Origin: a virus
Virus record (IMG/VR): IMGVR_UViG_3300035660_000087
Span: 1 to 23,173 of that record
Direction: 5' to 3' (one strand)
Length of the DNA stretch: 23,173 nt
Within the stretch, counting starts at the first letter, position 1. Every line of letters begins with the position of its first letter. Shown one piece after another: positions 6,159 through 14,114 of this stretch. The position numbers were made by a program, and so were the translations under genes. The notes under the pieces are model-generated. The model had not been told where the DNA came from, did no database searches, and saw nothing but the letters and a program-made list of their open reading frames with translations.

Positions 6159-7591
6159 GCGCGATGGCAAGTTTCGACGGCACGACACCTGAGTACCTGA
6201 GGAGGCCGCCACAGCCGGCAGGTGCCGAAGCGGTGCCGGCGCTGCGTGTTGAGGACGGCTCTGGAACGCTTCGGTGGCAGGTGCCGGTCGCGCTGTACTC
6301 TTATCCGCGAGAGGACTTGGGCGGCTTCCGCTATCCGGCAGGGATCACCCCAGAGCGGCCGCTGAAGGTGAAGGGGCCACTGGTGTTCGTTGGCTACGGG
6401 CTGACGCGCGAGGGATGGGATGACTATCAGGGCAGCCAGGTCGGGGGCAGCATCGCGGTGATGTTCACAGGAACGCCGCAGACCGAGCCGGAGGCCGACC
6501 ATGCGGATGCGACCGAGTTCGAAGCCTGGTCCGACCTGATCCGCGAGAAGGTAGAGAACGCCAAAGCGCACGGCGCAGTCGCTGTGTGGCTGGAGCGCAA
6601 CCCACTGAGTCCGCAAGATGGCGGGCACGTGTTCTTCCACCCGAGCCGATCACCTTCGCTGTGGGGAGCGGTGGTGGGATCGGAACTACCGCTTCCGACT
6701 TTCTGTGCGGGCACCGACACACTCGGCGTCATCGTCGGACTTAGCAGCGACCTCTACGGAGGACACCGCACACCTGGGGATGGCGCGCTGACCGGCCTCC
6801 TGAGGGAGGCTGAGAGTGCGAAACGCGGTCTAGGGCCGGTCCTCTTGGCGCTGGTGGGCGAGCTGATATGGGAAGGCGGACAGCTTCAGAAGTGGGAAGG
6901 AAGGCGCTGCACAGTCTGGTACCAGCCGGGCTCACCTGCGGCACGCGACGTCGACGCGGTGGGGCGGGAGTGCGAGAGCGCGCTACGCGACATCGAGCTG
7001 CTGCTCTCGGCGCACGTCGAAGAGCGTGTCATCGTGCTGCTTTTCGGCGACTGGCGAAGTAAGATGTACGGCACGCGCACGCTGGGGTGGGGGTCAGGCG
7101 GCGACGGGCGCATGGCTATGGTCTACGAGGGGACAGACGCTGATCGGGAGACCCTGCTCCACGAGTTATGTCACGTGGTGGCCGGCGCCATGGGTAGCAA
7201 CAATCCGCCCGCGTGCCTCGCGGAGGGACTGGGCGAACTCGTAGGCAAGACGCGAGGTGAACTGCGGTCGGTGCAGGCCGGCCGAATAGGGGCGGATGAG
7301 GTGACCGCGGCAAATCTGTGCGGCGGGAGGCTGTGGACGTTACAGGAACTGATTCAACTGTCGGCAATCGGCCCAGAGGGGACGAACCCGGCCGTCGCCT
7401 ACCCGGAGGCCGCGTCGCTCTGTGCGTTCCTCATACGACAGGTCGGATTCGACGGGTTCAGGAAGCTTTACCGGGAGCTCAAGTCGGGTGACTTGCCCCT
7501 GATCACTGCCGGCCTGGAGCGTGCGACTGGGCGGGATCTGACTCAGCTTGAAGCCGACTGGCACGCATACCTGACGGGGAAGACAGACTAG
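6155..7591 (+). CDS. PA-like domain fused to HExxH gluzincin (MA-clan) peptidase-like domain
   Basis: A 478-aa protein with two recognisable parts. Residues about 70-160 resemble the protease-associated insert of M28 aminopeptidases (LVFVGYGLTREGWDDYQG, IAVMFTGTP, and a helix with KAHGAVAVWL). Residues about 250-475 resemble the Peptidase_MA/M1-like gluzincin fold: LLHELCH supplies His336, Glu337 and His340, and LAEGLGE after a 16-residue gap supplies the likely third zinc ligand Glu357. Catalytic residues are intact. Related proteins are usually secreted, but no signal peptide is visible from the chosen ATG, which overlaps the cupin-GNAT stop (ATGA) and follows a GGCGAGGG-like ribosome site. 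It may therefore act inside the cell. The 3' end overlaps the oppositely oriented phage amidase gene by 89 bp. Confidence 0.75.
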   Translation: MSAMASFDGTTPEYLRRPPQPAGAEAVPALRVEDGSGTLRWQVPVALYSYPREDLGGFRYPAGITPERPLKVKGPLVFVGYGLTREGWDDYQGSQVGGSIAVMFTGTPQTEPEADHADATEFEAWSDLIREKVENAKAHGAVAVWLERNPLSPQDGGHVFFHPSRSPSLWGAVVGSELPLPTFCAGTDTLGVIVGLSSDLYGGHRTPGDGALTGLLREAESAKRGLGPVLLALVGELIWEGGQLQKWEGRRCTVWYQPGSPAARDVDAVGRECESALRDIELLLSAHVEERVIVLLFGDWRSKMYGTRTLGWGSGGDGRMAMVYEGTDADRETLLHELCHVVAGAMGSNNPPACLAEGLGELVGKTRGELRSVQAGRIGADEVTAANLCGGRLWTLQELIQLSAIGPEGTNPAVAYPEAASLCAFLIRQVGFDGFRKLYRELKSGDLPLITAGLERATGRDLTQLEADWHAYLTGKTD

Positions 7592-8021
7592 GAACACGGC
7601 CCCGAAGCAGATTGCGGATCACTGCTACGTCGAATCCCGGACAGGTCTTCCCTTGCTCTTGACCAGACGGCCGCTCACCATGACCGACTACGCGACTGAC
7701 CGGGATATGGTAGGCCGTCATCAACTGCCCCACCAGCCGGATCAGACCGTCCCACATCGCCTGGTTCATGTAACCCGCACCGATCGGCAGCGCGTGCCCC
7801 TTCCCCACACAACAGACGCCGATGCTGGTGGCATTGTCGCCCTTGCAGTGCGCGCCGACCTCGCCGTTCAAGCGGCCCTTGTGGACCGAGCCATCGCGGT
7901 AGATCACGTAGTGGTAACCGATCCCGGCCCAGCCCAAAGAGCGGTGGTAGCGGTCGATGGACTCGACCGTCGCGGTAGTCGTATCGGTCTGGTGGATGAC
8001 GATCATGTCGATGGGTCGCAC
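7503..8021 (-). CDS. Phage endolysin: N-acetylmuramoyl-L-alanine amidase (Amidase_2/T7 lysozyme type)
   Basis: A zinc amidase that cuts the bond between N-acetylmuramic acid and L-alanine in peptidoglycan for lysis at the end of infection. Residues 1-140 form the Amidase_2 fold: IVIHQTD with zinc ligand His10, GYHYVIYRDGSV near 35-46, GAHCKGDNATSIGVC near 56-70, VVGHGERPSG with His114, and KTCPGFD with Lys125 and zinc ligand Cys127. The start is GTG with GGAGG at 8 nt spacing. There is no cell-wall-binding domain. The last 30 or so residues have no family counterpart that I know and are translated from the strand opposite the peptidase gene's 3' end, suggesting a recombination junction. It follows the holin candidate by one base, as expected for a lysis cassette. 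Confidence 0.93.
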   Translation of the reverse strand: MRPIDMIVIHQTDTTTATVESIDRYHRSLGWAGIGYHYVIYRDGSVHKGRLNGEVGAHCKGDNATSIGVCCVGKGHALPIGAGYMNQAMWDGLIRLVGQLMTAYHIPVSRVVGHGERPSGQEQGKTCPGFDVAVIRNLLRGRVPSLSSPSGMRASRLQAESDPAQSHAPGRQ

Positions 8022-8022
8022 T

Positions 8023-8271
8023 TCAGTTGCCTCCGTTCAGCCGCTCGCACACGTGCTCTAGGCTCTCCTTGACCTGCAGCAGCGCGTCGGTCGTGTGCTG
8101 GGCGTGGTTGATCACGAACTCGTTGTGCTCCTTGCGCATCTCCTGGCGCTCCTGACGACTCGCCTTCAGTTCCTCCACGAAGGCGCGGATTACCGGCACC
8201 ATCACCGCCAGGATGACGAGTGCCACCAGGCCGTTCGCTCCGTATTTCAGGTAGTCGCCCATGGCACTCAC
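8023..8271 (-). CDS. Holin candidate, one membrane segment plus charged helix
   Basis: An 82-aa protein with a hydrophobic segment at residues about 13-31 (GLVALVILAVMVPVIRAFV), then a charged helical tail of about 45 residues ending in LNGGN. Small size, a single transmembrane helix with a charged C-terminal coil, and position directly before the endolysin gene fit a single-segment phage holin or hemolysin-XhlA-type membrane protein. It would set the timing of lysis by letting the amidase reach the wall. The start overlaps the previous stop by ATGA; an in-frame ATG three codons later is an alternative. Sequence alone cannot separate a holin from another small virion or lysis membrane protein. 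Confidence 0.7.
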   Translation of the reverse strand: MSAMGDYLKYGANGLVALVILAVMVPVIRAFVEELKASRQERQEMRKEHNEFVINHAQHTTDALLQVKESLEHVCERLNGGN

Positions 8272-8615
8272 CCCACCGCATCCAGGTATACGGTCAGGTC
8301 GCAGTGCTTGTCCGCGTCATCCGCCGACTTCGCGAGAACGCGCACCCAGCGGTCGTAACGGCTGAAGCGGTACGGCTTGTGACCACCGGCCGCGAGCGCC
8401 GGGATCCCGCTACCGGACAGATCTTCATCCTCCCAAGGACCTGCCGCGGTCGGCCCGGTCTGCACCTTCACATCGGCCAGCCCGCGCTGCTCCGCTCCGC
8501 CGGCCACCTCGAAGGTGATCACCCGGTGTGGCCGCGTCTCCAGATCGCGCGGTGGGATCACCTCTACCAGCGATGTGCTCAGGTTCGAAACGACGAACTT
8601 CTCGTGCCAACTCAT
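8268..8615 (-). CDS. Unrecognised 115-aa late phage protein
   Basis: I do not recognise a family. The protein appears beta-rich (KFVVSNLSTSLVEVI, HRVITFEVAGG, YRFSRYDRWVRVLAKS, DLTVYLD), with a Pro/Gly-rich middle (TGPTAAGPWEDEDL) that reads like the per-residue property proteins found at the tail end of many phage structural modules. AGGAGG lies 6 nt before the ATG. It sits between the tail-tip genes and the lysis cassette and overlaps the holin candidate by ATGA, so it is probably a minor virion protein. No signal peptide or membrane segment is seen. Confidence 0.65.
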   Translation of the reverse strand: MSWHEKFVVSNLSTSLVEVIPPRDLETRPHRVITFEVAGGAEQRGLADVKVQTGPTAAGPWEDEDLSGSGIPALAAGGHKPYRFSRYDRWVRVLAKSADDADKHCDLTVYLDAVG

Positions 8616-8628
8616 GCTCCGCCTCCTA

Positions 8629-8868
8629 TCACGGTCTCACTGCCCCCAGCATCCCGATTGGCTGACCAGTCTCGGTGTTGATGAGAACAGCGACGGACTG
8701 ACCGGCCTGCGCCGACGCGCCGCCGACGGCCGGCACTTCGTACTCGGTCCCCCCGACTCGCACGCGGTAGCGCCCGGGCCCCGCCATTCCCGCGACGACT
8801 CCTATGGCAGCCGGGTTGTTCTTTCCGGCAAGGTTGCGGATAGCGCGATAGAGCCGGCCGGCACTCAT
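8629..8868 (-). CDS. Unrecognised 79-aa phage tail-module protein
   Basis: Short protein starting MSAGRLYRAIRNLAGKNNPA. The second half is a probable small beta barrel (RYRVRVGGTEYEVPAVGG, QSVAVLINTETGQPIGML), similar in style to OB-fold-like modules of baseplate or tail-hub accessory proteins. A longer in-frame 5' extension exists, but the ATG given is chosen because it overlaps the previous gene's stop (ATGA), the rule in this cluster. No family is assigned; a role in the tail tip is inferred from position. Confidence 0.6.
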   Translation of the reverse strand: MSAGRLYRAIRNLAGKNNPAAIGVVAGMAGPGRYRVRVGGTEYEVPAVGGASAQAGQSVAVLINTETGQPIGMLGAVRP

Positions 8869-10241
8869 CCCTCGCCCTCCACGATGCGCGCGGCGTAGAT
8901 GTCGTCTCCCTGGCGGAAAGCGCAGAAGCCGTCGCGTGGGGCAGGCGTTTCCATGCCGCCGCCGGCCACGATCCCGCGGGTGGTGTCGGCGATAGGCGAG
9001 ATCGGGTTCGAGGGGCATTCGATGTCCTCGTCCTCATTGCCAGGAGGAAGGCCGTAACGTAAGAGCCTGCCCGCGCTCATGTCCGGGTAGCGGCTGGTCG
9101 CCCACGCGACCTCAGCAGCCGAGTCATCCTCGAAGTTGCGCTGGAAGCCAACCGTCGCCCCGTACCAGAAGTCCAGCAGCACCGACTCCGTCTCCCACGC
9201 GATGGCTCCGCCGCTCAGTCGCCCCTGCTTCCACACAAGCCCGCGCGCTTGGTCCTGGTAGGCGACGTGGAGACGGCCGTCAGGCAAGCCCGTGCAGCCG
9301 AACTGATAACCGTAGGCGTCGAATCCGGGATCTGCGGCCGACCCCCAGGCGCCGCCGCCCCAGACCCGGTAGATGACGTCGTCGTACATCTCCTCGTCCA
9401 CCTGCAAGCTGCTCATGCGAAACAGCACCGGCGTGCCGTCCACCACGCACAGCCAGGGCCGGCGCCAGTTCTGGGGTGGGTTGGGATGAAGCGCGTAGAA
9501 GGTCTCCTCCCAGGCCGCGATGCTGTTGGGCGCGCTGCTGCGCCACATGTGCTCCTGCCACTCGGGCGGTTCGGTGATGTAGGGGTAGCTCGACCAACTC
9601 GCGATGTGGAAGTAGCCATCGCCGTCCTGGCACATCGAGGCGTCCAGGGGCTGCCCCTCGAAGCTGCAGGGGAGAGGGCCTTCGAGCAGGCCGAAGCCCA
9701 GACCGCCGGCATCAGGGTCAATGGTGACGCGGCGCGCATAGATGCCAAACGGCTCCCGGCCCAACTCGATAATCGAGTCTCCGTCTGCCAGCGTCGCACC
9801 GCACTGCACATCGGCGTGCATTCCCTGGCCCCGGTAGGTCCAGTTGGGGGTGAGGAAGTCGTCGGATTCCTGGCTGAAGTACTGCACGCCGACCTTGACC
9901 CAGTAGCGGCCGCTGCTGTCGCGGTGCGCCAGGCCGAGTTTGGTGCTCGGGGTGTCCGCGGCAACGAGGACCTGCTCCCACTGCTTGCCAACTGCCGGCG
10001 CGAACAGGGCGGGGAGCAAGGCGCGAACGTTGCGGCATGTCACCAGCGTCCCCTGGTCGACACGCACCCAGGGAGCCAACTCGCCCATTGCGGGCATGTG
10101 GTTGCCCGCCACCAGCACGCGCTCGCGCCTGGTGTCAAGCTGCACTTGGCCCGGGCGCGTGATGGCGGTAACGCGGGCGAGGCCGGCCTTATCGCCCCCG
10201 CGGAGGATGCGCCGTATCACTCTCGCCAGGCGCGCGCTCAT
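8865..10241 (-). CDS. Tail-tip protein, candidate host-contact (receptor-binding) protein
   Basis: A 458-aa protein downstream of the tail hub. The N-terminal ~50 residues are basic and helical (SARLARVIRRILRGGDKAG) and could dock to the hub; the bulk is rich in Trp, Tyr and Gly with repeated short beta-type segments (DDVIYRVWGGGAWGSA, GLPDGRLHVAYQDQARGL, DGDGYFHIASWSSYPYI) that resemble a beta-propeller or exo-alpha-sialidase-like sensor fold. I see no definite catalytic motif or Asp-box signature. Position between the hub and the lysis genes and the aromatic-rich composition fit a receptor-binding or carbohydrate-contact protein. The start is set by the ATGA overlap with the hub gene's stop; an upstream in-frame start four codons earlier has no such support. 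Confidence 0.6.
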   Translation of the reverse strand: MSARLARVIRRILRGGDKAGLARVTAITRPGQVQLDTRRERVLVAGNHMPAMGELAPWVRVDQGTLVTCRNVRALLPALFAPAVGKQWEQVLVAADTPSTKLGLAHRDSSGRYWVKVGVQYFSQESDDFLTPNWTYRGQGMHADVQCGATLADGDSIIELGREPFGIYARRVTIDPDAGGLGFGLLEGPLPCSFEGQPLDASMCQDGDGYFHIASWSSYPYITEPPEWQEHMWRSSAPNSIAAWEETFYALHPNPPQNWRRPWLCVVDGTPVLFRMSSLQVDEEMYDDVIYRVWGGGAWGSAADPGFDAYGYQFGCTGLPDGRLHVAYQDQARGLVWKQGRLSGGAIAWETESVLLDFWYGATVGFQRNFEDDSAAEVAWATSRYPDMSAGRLLRYGLPPGNEDEDIECPSNPISPIADTTRGIVAGGGMETPAPRDGFCAFRQGDDIYAARIVEGEG

Positions 10242-13200
10242 GACTCTGGCCACGCTTCCAAAGAGACGTCATGCGTCCACGCCGCGCCGGCCACGCTGAA
10301 CTGCGTCCTCACCCGCGTGATGATCGCGATCATGTCCGGTACGTCGGCCGGCAGGTGGGTGAGGGTGACGCGGTCGCCCTTGCGGTAGGGCAGAGGCCGG
10401 GGCCAGAACAGCTCGAACTGATAGAGCCACTTGCCGCTCTCGGAGGCCATGTCCGCGGCGATCTGCTGGCAAGCGCCGTCGCTCATCAGGTTCGCGTCGG
10501 AGTGCTCGCGGGGGATGCCGCCCGGCGTTTCGACTGCCCGGCCGTAGTACTGCCTGGTCTCCTCAACCTTGCGCCACCGCTCGGGCTGTTTGCCGTCCTC
10601 GTTCTGGTCCCAGGCATGATCGGGGGAGGGGCTGATGTGCAGCGCCGATTGCAGCGTCCCTGGCTGCTCCACCCGCGTCGGGTAGTCCTTCTTCACCTTC
10701 AGCTCCCCGTCCACCACCTTCCACTCAGTCGTGGTAGTGCGCACATCGGTCGGGGTGATCTGCTCGAAGCGGACCAGGCTCTTCTCCTTCAGCTCGAACT
10801 CGTGGGAGTCCGAGTCATAGACGCGTTTGGATTCCTCGCGCCGGATCAGCCGCCAGTCGCCGTCATAGCTGAGCTTGGTGGTGCGCCTCTCGGTCTTGCT
10901 GGTCGCGAGGTGCATGTTGGTGGTGATCGTAGTGCGCGACTCCAGCAGTACGCGCCCGATCCAGTGGTCGCCGTCCCACACCTCCTCGAAGATCTGGTCC
11001 TCGACCTCCTCCTGGGTCTGCACCCAGCGCCCGTCCGGCTGTTGGAGGTAGGTGCGCACCACGCGGTGGCCGGAGCCATCGTCTTCGATCTCGACCTGGC
11101 TCTCGCGCTCGTCCGACCCCTTCTCCTCATGGTGATCCTCTGGCACGTAGGTGGTGCGGATCACCTCTGTGCCTCCGAGGACGGTGACCTCGCCGACGGT
11201 GGGCTGTCGCTCGCGCGAGATGCTGCGGACCATTCCCTGACGGCAGTCGAGGCCTCCGAGGATAGGGCCGTTGCCGCGGCGGCGCACCACCAGGTTGTCG
11301 CCGTCCACCCAGGCGTCTGCGCGATAGCGCCGGCCGACCTGGAGCGGCCCCAGCAGTCGGCTCAGTGCGCTGCTGACCGACTCGTCCGGCCTGACAGTGA
11401 ACTCCTTGAGCGGGTAGTTGGGGGCATCCCACACCAAACCGAGGCCGACGCGGGCGGCGAGGAGACGCGCAATGCTTGAGCAGTAAGGGCGGGCCGCCTC
11501 AGTCGCGTCCTGCTCGGGGTACGCCCCGAACGCGAAGTAGGCGCCCCCGGGATCGCGCCCCCGCTCCTCGATCAGCAGCGCCGCCTTGTCGCGGCCGTGG
11601 AGTTCAGTGACGATCTGCCGCTCGGAGACACGCACCGCGGCGCCGTCGATACGGAACACCCCATAGTCGTCGAACCCCAGGCCGGCGAGGCCGAGCCGCA
11701 CCTGCACCAGATCTCCCTCGTCCAGGGAGCGCCAGGCCTGCGCCTTTGGGGTGAGCGGATTGGACGGATCGGACTCCACCAGCGTGAGATCAAACGCGTC
11801 GGCCAGCGCATCGAGGGAGGACTCGATGCTGCACTCCATGATGTGGCGGGAGAGGATGGCGATTCGCTCCGCGGCCTCGATTGCTGTCGCTGCATCGGCG
11901 ATCTCGCTCAGCGCGGCCGAAAGCCCGGCCGAAGCATCCGCCGCGACGCCGGCGTCCATCCCCTCGTAGTAGCCGACTGGCGTCTGGGCAGAGTCTGCAC
12001 CCGCGCCTGTGTCGCTCGCGCCGACCGGGTTGATCTCCAGCACCGCCTGATCGTCGGCGGAGGCGTTGGAGTCGCTGAGCGCGATCTCGTACCAGAGGGC
12101 TGCCAGGTCAACCCCAGACCCGGGCTCCTGGCGCACGTGCTCAACGACTGGTGGCTCTACCTTCTGATCCATCAGCGCCCCTGAGTCGGAGGCCGCGAGC
12201 TGGTTGTGGACGACCTGTCCCGCGCCTTCAGTCGCCGCCCCGTCCTGCTGCCGCTCGTAGAAGGCCTCCACGCCAGGGTGAAAGACCCACATCCAGGGCG
12301 GCCCGCCCGGCCCCTCGGGGATGTAGAACATTCGCTCCAGCGTGTAGTAGCCGGCGCGCTCCTTATCGGTGGCTGCGGAATCGGAGCCGCTCTTGGCGGT
12401 CAGCTCCAGCACCGAGGCACCGGCCTCTGCGCCCTGGCCGCTGTCGCTGCCCGACTTCGCAGTCACCTCGCTGAACGTCACCTCGACGTACATCCGGCAC
12501 ATGCGGCATGACACGGAGCCGCCGGTCCGCTTGATCAGCGGCTCGAGCGCGTTTGCCTCGGCCGCGGTCCAGGGCTGCCCGGTGGCCGGGTTGGTGGTCC
12601 ACTCCCGCGCGACCTCGGTCCAGACGCCCGCGTTCTCGGTGAACCCGGTGGCATGCCAGTAATCGGCCCCGGCCACGCGAAGGCCAACCTGGCCTTCGGT
12701 GTAGCCGGTGGAGGCATATCGGCGCACCCTTGCGGCCACCTTGACGGAGCTGATGCTGGCGGAACCAGGCACGCCACCGCTGGTGACGAAGCTCGCGACC
12801 AGTCCGCTCACACCTGAGTTGATGCTGCGGCTGTAATCGTCGAGCGGCTCGACCCCCGCGCCCAGGTTCGGCGGCAGGCACACCGCCTCGTAGTGAGGCA
12901 TGCCGTAGGAGGGGTTTTGCCACTGCTGGTAGTAGCCCGGCCCGGTCGGGACCAGGTTCATCGGGCTGGACTTGTTCTCAACCCATAGGATGGGCCGCTC
13001 GCCCGCGGTCGCATGGTCGGAGGCGCGGAACCCAACCGTGGTCGAGGCGGCCTGATCCTGATCCAGCTTCAGCAGTAGGCCGTAGTTGCTGTAGACCCCG
13101 TCCAGCCAGTCGCGTATGGTCTGCGTGAGGAGAAACGAGAACCAGCAGTTGGCGCTGTCTCTGGCTCCCGTGTTGATGTCCTGGGAGTCAACGGTGGCGC

Positions 13201-13552
13201 TGTCGAAGTCGCCTCCAGGCGCACCCCAACCAACGCCGCTCTGCCGGCTGTTCCAGGTGACTTCGGACTCGACCCAGGAGGCGGTGAGCCGCTTCGCCTG
13301 CGCGGTGGCGGGGAAGGTGCCGGTCGGCCCCTGCGCCGGATGCAGGAGCATCTTGGCGAAGGCGATCTGGCTGCCCTGGGTGACGCCGAGGCCGGATAGG
13401 TCCCACTGGATCAGCGAGCGATAGCGGGCGGCCGCGGTTGCCCGGTTGACGTACATCGAGGCGTACCCGCCGTAGTTGGAGCCGGGCGACGCCTCCCGCA
13501 GTTCCGCGTCTTTGCCCGCCGCGGCGGGTTGTAGCAGGGACTCGGAAGCCAC
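10238..13552 (-). CDS. Large phage tail hub/tip protein with N-terminal DNRLRE-like module
   Basis: A 1104-aa structural protein. Residues about 15-165 match the DNRLRE (CBM96-like) beta-sandwich pattern: LREASPGSNYGGY, RSLIQWDLSGLG, ASWVESEVTWN, DWLDGVYSNYGLLLK, GERPILWVE. About 170-355 is a second beta domain (GYTEGQVGLRV, EWTTNPATGQPWTAAEAN). About 355-535 is a low-complexity linker with SDSG-type repeats. About 580-790 resembles a tail-hub (gp27/gpD-like) fold with LHGRDKAALLIEE near 650 and EFTVRPDESVSSALSRLL near 716. About 790-1000 is charged and beta-hairpin-rich, and the end (YRKGDRVTLTHLPADVPDM near 1054) is typical of hub C-termini. GTG start with GGAGG at 7 nt. It probably forms the tail tip and displays carbohydrate-binding-like modules. 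Confidence 0.78.
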   Translation of the reverse strand: MASESLLQPAAAGKDAELREASPGSNYGGYASMYVNRATAAARYRSLIQWDLSGLGVTQGSQIAFAKMLLHPAQGPTGTFPATAQAKRLTASWVESEVTWNSRQSGVGWGAPGGDFDSATVDSQDINTGARDSANCWFSFLLTQTIRDWLDGVYSNYGLLLKLDQDQAASTTVGFRASDHATAGERPILWVENKSSPMNLVPTGPGYYQQWQNPSYGMPHYEAVCLPPNLGAGVEPLDDYSRSINSGVSGLVASFVTSGGVPGSASISSVKVAARVRRYASTGYTEGQVGLRVAGADYWHATGFTENAGVWTEVAREWTTNPATGQPWTAAEANALEPLIKRTGGSVSCRMCRMYVEVTFSEVTAKSGSDSGQGAEAGASVLELTAKSGSDSAATDKERAGYYTLERMFYIPEGPGGPPWMWVFHPGVEAFYERQQDGAATEGAGQVVHNQLAASDSGALMDQKVEPPVVEHVRQEPGSGVDLAALWYEIALSDSNASADDQAVLEINPVGASDTGAGADSAQTPVGYYEGMDAGVAADASAGLSAALSEIADAATAIEAAERIAILSRHIMECSIESSLDALADAFDLTLVESDPSNPLTPKAQAWRSLDEGDLVQVRLGLAGLGFDDYGVFRIDGAAVRVSERQIVTELHGRDKAALLIEERGRDPGGAYFAFGAYPEQDATEAARPYCSSIARLLAARVGLGLVWDAPNYPLKEFTVRPDESVSSALSRLLGPLQVGRRYRADAWVDGDNLVVRRRGNGPILGGLDCRQGMVRSISRERQPTVGEVTVLGGTEVIRTTYVPEDHHEEKGSDERESQVEIEDDGSGHRVVRTYLQQPDGRWVQTQEEVEDQIFEEVWDGDHWIGRVLLESRTTITTNMHLATSKTERRTTKLSYDGDWRLIRREESKRVYDSDSHEFELKEKSLVRFEQITPTDVRTTTTEWKVVDGELKVKKDYPTRVEQPGTLQSALHISPSPDHAWDQNEDGKQPERWRKVEETRQYYGRAVETPGGIPREHSDANLMSDGACQQIAADMASESGKWLYQFELFWPRPLPYRKGDRVTLTHLPADVPDMIAIITRVRTQFSVAGAAWTHDVSLEAWPES
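11945..12490 (-). repeat. Degenerate SDSG/GAD repeat linker inside the tail hub gene
   Basis: The encoded residues about 355-535 contain repeated short units: TAKSGSDSGQGAEAG, TAKSGSDSAATDK, AASDSGALMDQ, ALSDSNASADDQ, GASDTGAGADSAQ and DAGVAADASAG. The units share an S/T-D-S/T-G core followed by Ala/Asp-rich residues and are spaced irregularly, with YY or hydrophobic segments between. It joins the adhesive-looking N-terminal domains to the hub fold, and probably acts as a flexible or fibrous spacer. Confidence 0.7.
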
Positions 13553-13565
13553 GCAATGGCCTCCG

Positions 13566-14102
13566 CTAGCTCAAGCTGATTTCGATGGTTAGCTGCCAGG
13601 AGCCCGAGGACTTGGTGCCCAGGTTCTCGACCTTGCGGTTGAGCAGCTTGTGGGCTGAAGCGCCGTTGTCCACTCCCCATTCCAGCCAGGCGAAGTTGCC
13701 CTCACTGGAGCCAAAGATGGAGCGGAAGGTGATCTTCTTGTCGGCGAGCGCGCTCACCACCGGATACCCGACCTCCATCCCCTTCCAGGCCTTGCTCGCG
13801 CCGATCAGATCGGTATCAGTGGCCTGGGCGGCGGTGTTGTCGTTGCCCACGCCCAAGCGCGCGTTGGCGTTACTGTAGGCGGTCGCGGTCAGACCGGCCA
13901 CCAGCTTCCAGATGGCCTCGATTCCGGTCTGGGTGAGGATGTTGCCCTCGCGGACGATCTCCTCGGTCGGGGAGTGCTCGGCGTAGAAGCGCCGCAGTCC
14001 CTCCTCCTCGCCGAAACGGGCGATGTAATCACTCACATCACCCTCGAACTTCCGCACCGTGGTGCGGCACTTCCACTTGGCTTGTTCGAGCGTTGCCGTC
14101 AT
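13566..14102 (-). CDS. Phage minor tail/structural protein, 178 aa
   Basis: I recognise the style but not a named family: proteins of this kind, with a GIEAIWKLVAGL segment, a variable LGVGNDNTAAQATDTDL stretch, FRSIFGSSEGNFAWLEWGV and a LLNRKVENLGTK C-terminus, recur in the tail-tip region of siphophage genomes. The N-terminus is charged and helical (KWKCRTTVRKFEGDVSDY); the rest is beta-rich, suggesting a trimeric or barrel structural component. The ATG has GGAG at 9 nt. It lies between the repeat protein and the hub gene on the same transcript. It contains two Trp-rich motifs and no enzyme signature. Confidence 0.65.
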   Translation of the reverse strand: MTATLEQAKWKCRTTVRKFEGDVSDYIARFGEEEGLRRFYAEHSPTEEIVREGNILTQTGIEAIWKLVAGLTATAYSNANARLGVGNDNTAAQATDTDLIGASKAWKGMEVGYPVVSALADKKITFRSIFGSSEGNFAWLEWGVDNGASAHKLLNRKVENLGTKSSGSWQLTIEISLS

Positions 14103-14114
14103 GCGTGTTGTCTC

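Noticed and set aside
9249-10388. Long plus-strand open frame of 379 codons opposite the 458-aa tail-tip protein
   Set aside because: It is antisense to a better gene, its protein is biased in composition as expected from GC-rich antisense translation, and it has no domain; the minus-strand genes are linked by overlaps.
10271-11479. 402-codon plus-strand open frame opposite the tail hub gene
   Set aside because: Antisense shadow; no motif, and the hub on the other strand has recognisable domain structure.
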